From Fidelibacterota bacterium (GTDB lineage Bacteria > Fidelibacterota > UBA2242), in the NCBI GenBank assembly GCA_003527965.1, contig DPVY01000267.1, forward strand, positions 1-6,269: a DNA stretch of 6,269 nt, in the 5' to 3' direction. Under the pieces are notes generated by a model. It was not told the origin of the DNA, ran no database searches, and worked only from the letters and a program-made list of their open reading frames with translations. Below are positions 5,440-6,269 of this stretch, in pieces; the first letter of the stretch is position 1; each line of letters starts with the position of its first letter. The position numbers and the translations under genes were made by a program.

Positions 5440-6269
5440 ATGAAATTTAAACTGATTACAATTTTTATTCTACTGATTACACTGCTGCAAAGTATTCCCG
5501 CGGAACAGCTGACCGTTTTGTATCCGGTTCTGAAAGATCCGAATCACTCAATAAAGGTACTTTCCGTTGACAAAACAAAATATGTCTCCGTAGAGGATTT
5601 TTCCAGAGCGTTTAATGTCAGGACTTATTATCGCAAGGAAAGCGGGAAAATCGTTCTCTTTTTCCCGAAAAACAGGGTCAAAATCACGGCGAACAGTCCT
5701 TTCATCATGTTTGACGCCCGGCTTATGCAGATGCCTCAACCCGCCTTGTTGATAGATAAAGAGATGTTTGTTCCGGTTAAAACGTTTATGACGTTAATGA
5801 AAGAAAACACAATACCGGACCTGCAATACTCCATTGCCGCCGGCTCTGAAGAATATTTTATAAAAGAGAACCGGGTGAATCAATCTGCTGTAATTGCGAC
5901 CTCAGTGGTTAAAAGGGGCGACCTGGTGCGCTTAAATGAAATCATCTATAAAGAAAGAGCCAACGGGGTTGCGGTAAAAATCGTTACTCAGGGCACTTTT
6001 CAGGATTCGGATTTCTCGAATTTTTTCAAAGGAGATGACTGGTTTTACCTTACAGTCTATGGCGCAGATTGTGATTCCGCGGCTTTATCATCGATAAAAC
6101 CCACTAATTCGCTTCTGAGAGTCGAGGCTGTACCGACGGGGTCGTCGGTCCAGCTGGGGTTTCGGCTGGGGCGCCAATTCAAGTCTGCCGACGTACATTA
6201 CGATTTTCGCAGCAGGAGCATTTTGTTATCACTATTTTTACCGCCAAATCAGGATATCAAGCGCAAAAT
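5440..6269 (+). CDS. Probable N-acetylmuramoyl-L-alanine amidase, N-terminal part with CuAO-N1-like and AMIN-like domains (runs off right edge)
   Basis: From ATG 5440, 276 codons stay open to the window edge. A signal peptide (K2, K4, hydrophobic core 5-16, likely cleavage after A21) shows export. Residues about 38-125 have the repeated beta pattern of a copper-amine-oxidase N-terminal-like domain: KYVSVEDFSRAFNV, then ESGKIVLFF, then the hallmark KEMFVPVKTFMTLM. Residues about 175-266 look like an AMIN domain (GVAVKIVTQG, WFYLTVYGA, VQLGFRLGRQF, ILLSLFL), which tethers amidases and secretin-related proteins to peptidoglycan or to the envelope. In related bacteria this pairing usually precedes an Amidase_3 zinc hydrolase domain that cleaves the MurNAc-L-Ala bond. 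That domain would lie beyond the window, so the enzyme call is inference. The gene starts 31 bp after the previous stop. The ribosome-binding site is weak, and an in-frame TTG at 5398 is a less likely start. It is probably in one transcript with the two barrel genes. Confidence 0.72.
   Translation, partial: MKFKLITIFILLITLLQSIPAEQLTVLYPVLKDPNHSIKVLSVDKTKYVSVEDFSRAFNVRTYYRKESGKIVLFFPKNRVKITANSPFIMFDARLMQMPQPALLIDKEMFVPVKTFMTLMKENTIPDLQYSIAAGSEEYFIKENRVNQSAVIATSVVKRGDLVRLNEIIYKERANGVAVKIVTQGTFQDSDFSNFFKGDDWFYLTVYGADCDSAALSSIKPTNSLLRVEAVPTGSSVQLGFRLGRQFKSADVHYDFRSRSILLSLFLPPNQDIKRK

Noticed and set aside
5548..5739. 63-codon minus-strand frame within the AMIN-domain gene
   Set aside because: Antisense shadow of a continuous secreted-protein reading frame with a signal peptide and recognisable domains.

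Overview
The window looks like chromosomal DNA of a Gram-negative bacterium of moderate G+C, most likely a lineage of the FCB superphylum or a relative (for example Calditrichota, KSB1, Marinimicrobia or Zixibacteria). This rests on a PorV-like outer-membrane barrel protein next to a helix-hairpin-helix/beta-barrel protein of a kind typical of Bacteroidota-like phyla. I cannot name the phylum from this sequence alone. No tRNA, rRNA, CRISPR array, insertion sequence or phage gene was seen.

Layout. Positions 1-400 (minus strand) hold the N-terminal 133 codons of a thioredoxin reductase-like flavoprotein (trxB), which runs off the left edge. A 362-bp divergent intergenic region (401-762) follows. 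It holds candidate promoters for both trxB and eno, and a 36-codon fragment resembling the start of a MarR-family regulator. Next comes eno (enolase, 763-2043), whose stop overlaps the start of a DivIC/FtsB-type cell-division protein (2040-2387) as ATGA. A 385-bp stretch (2388-2772) has no intact gene. It holds what looks like a frame-broken remnant of a small secreted or envelope protein (about 2452-2673), two adjacent perfect palindromes, and a weak terminator-like hairpin.

The right half is a compact plus-strand envelope cluster. It has a 264-residue PorV-like barrel protein (2773-3567), a 619-residue protein with a ComEA-like helix-hairpin-helix region followed by a predicted barrel (3549-5408, overlapping its predecessor by 19 bp), and the 5' part of a secreted protein with a copper-amine-oxidase-N1-like domain and an AMIN-like domain (5440 to the edge). 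That last gene is probably an N-acetylmuramoyl-L-alanine amidase.

How the genes fit together. Eno and FtsB appear translationally coupled. FtsB-type division protein, two predicted outer-membrane proteins and a probable peptidoglycan hydrolase form a run of cell-envelope genes on one strand. The best candidate for something under-described is the PorV-like plus HhH-barrel pair, whose role is unknown. The two decayed-looking stretches are the other points worth checking.
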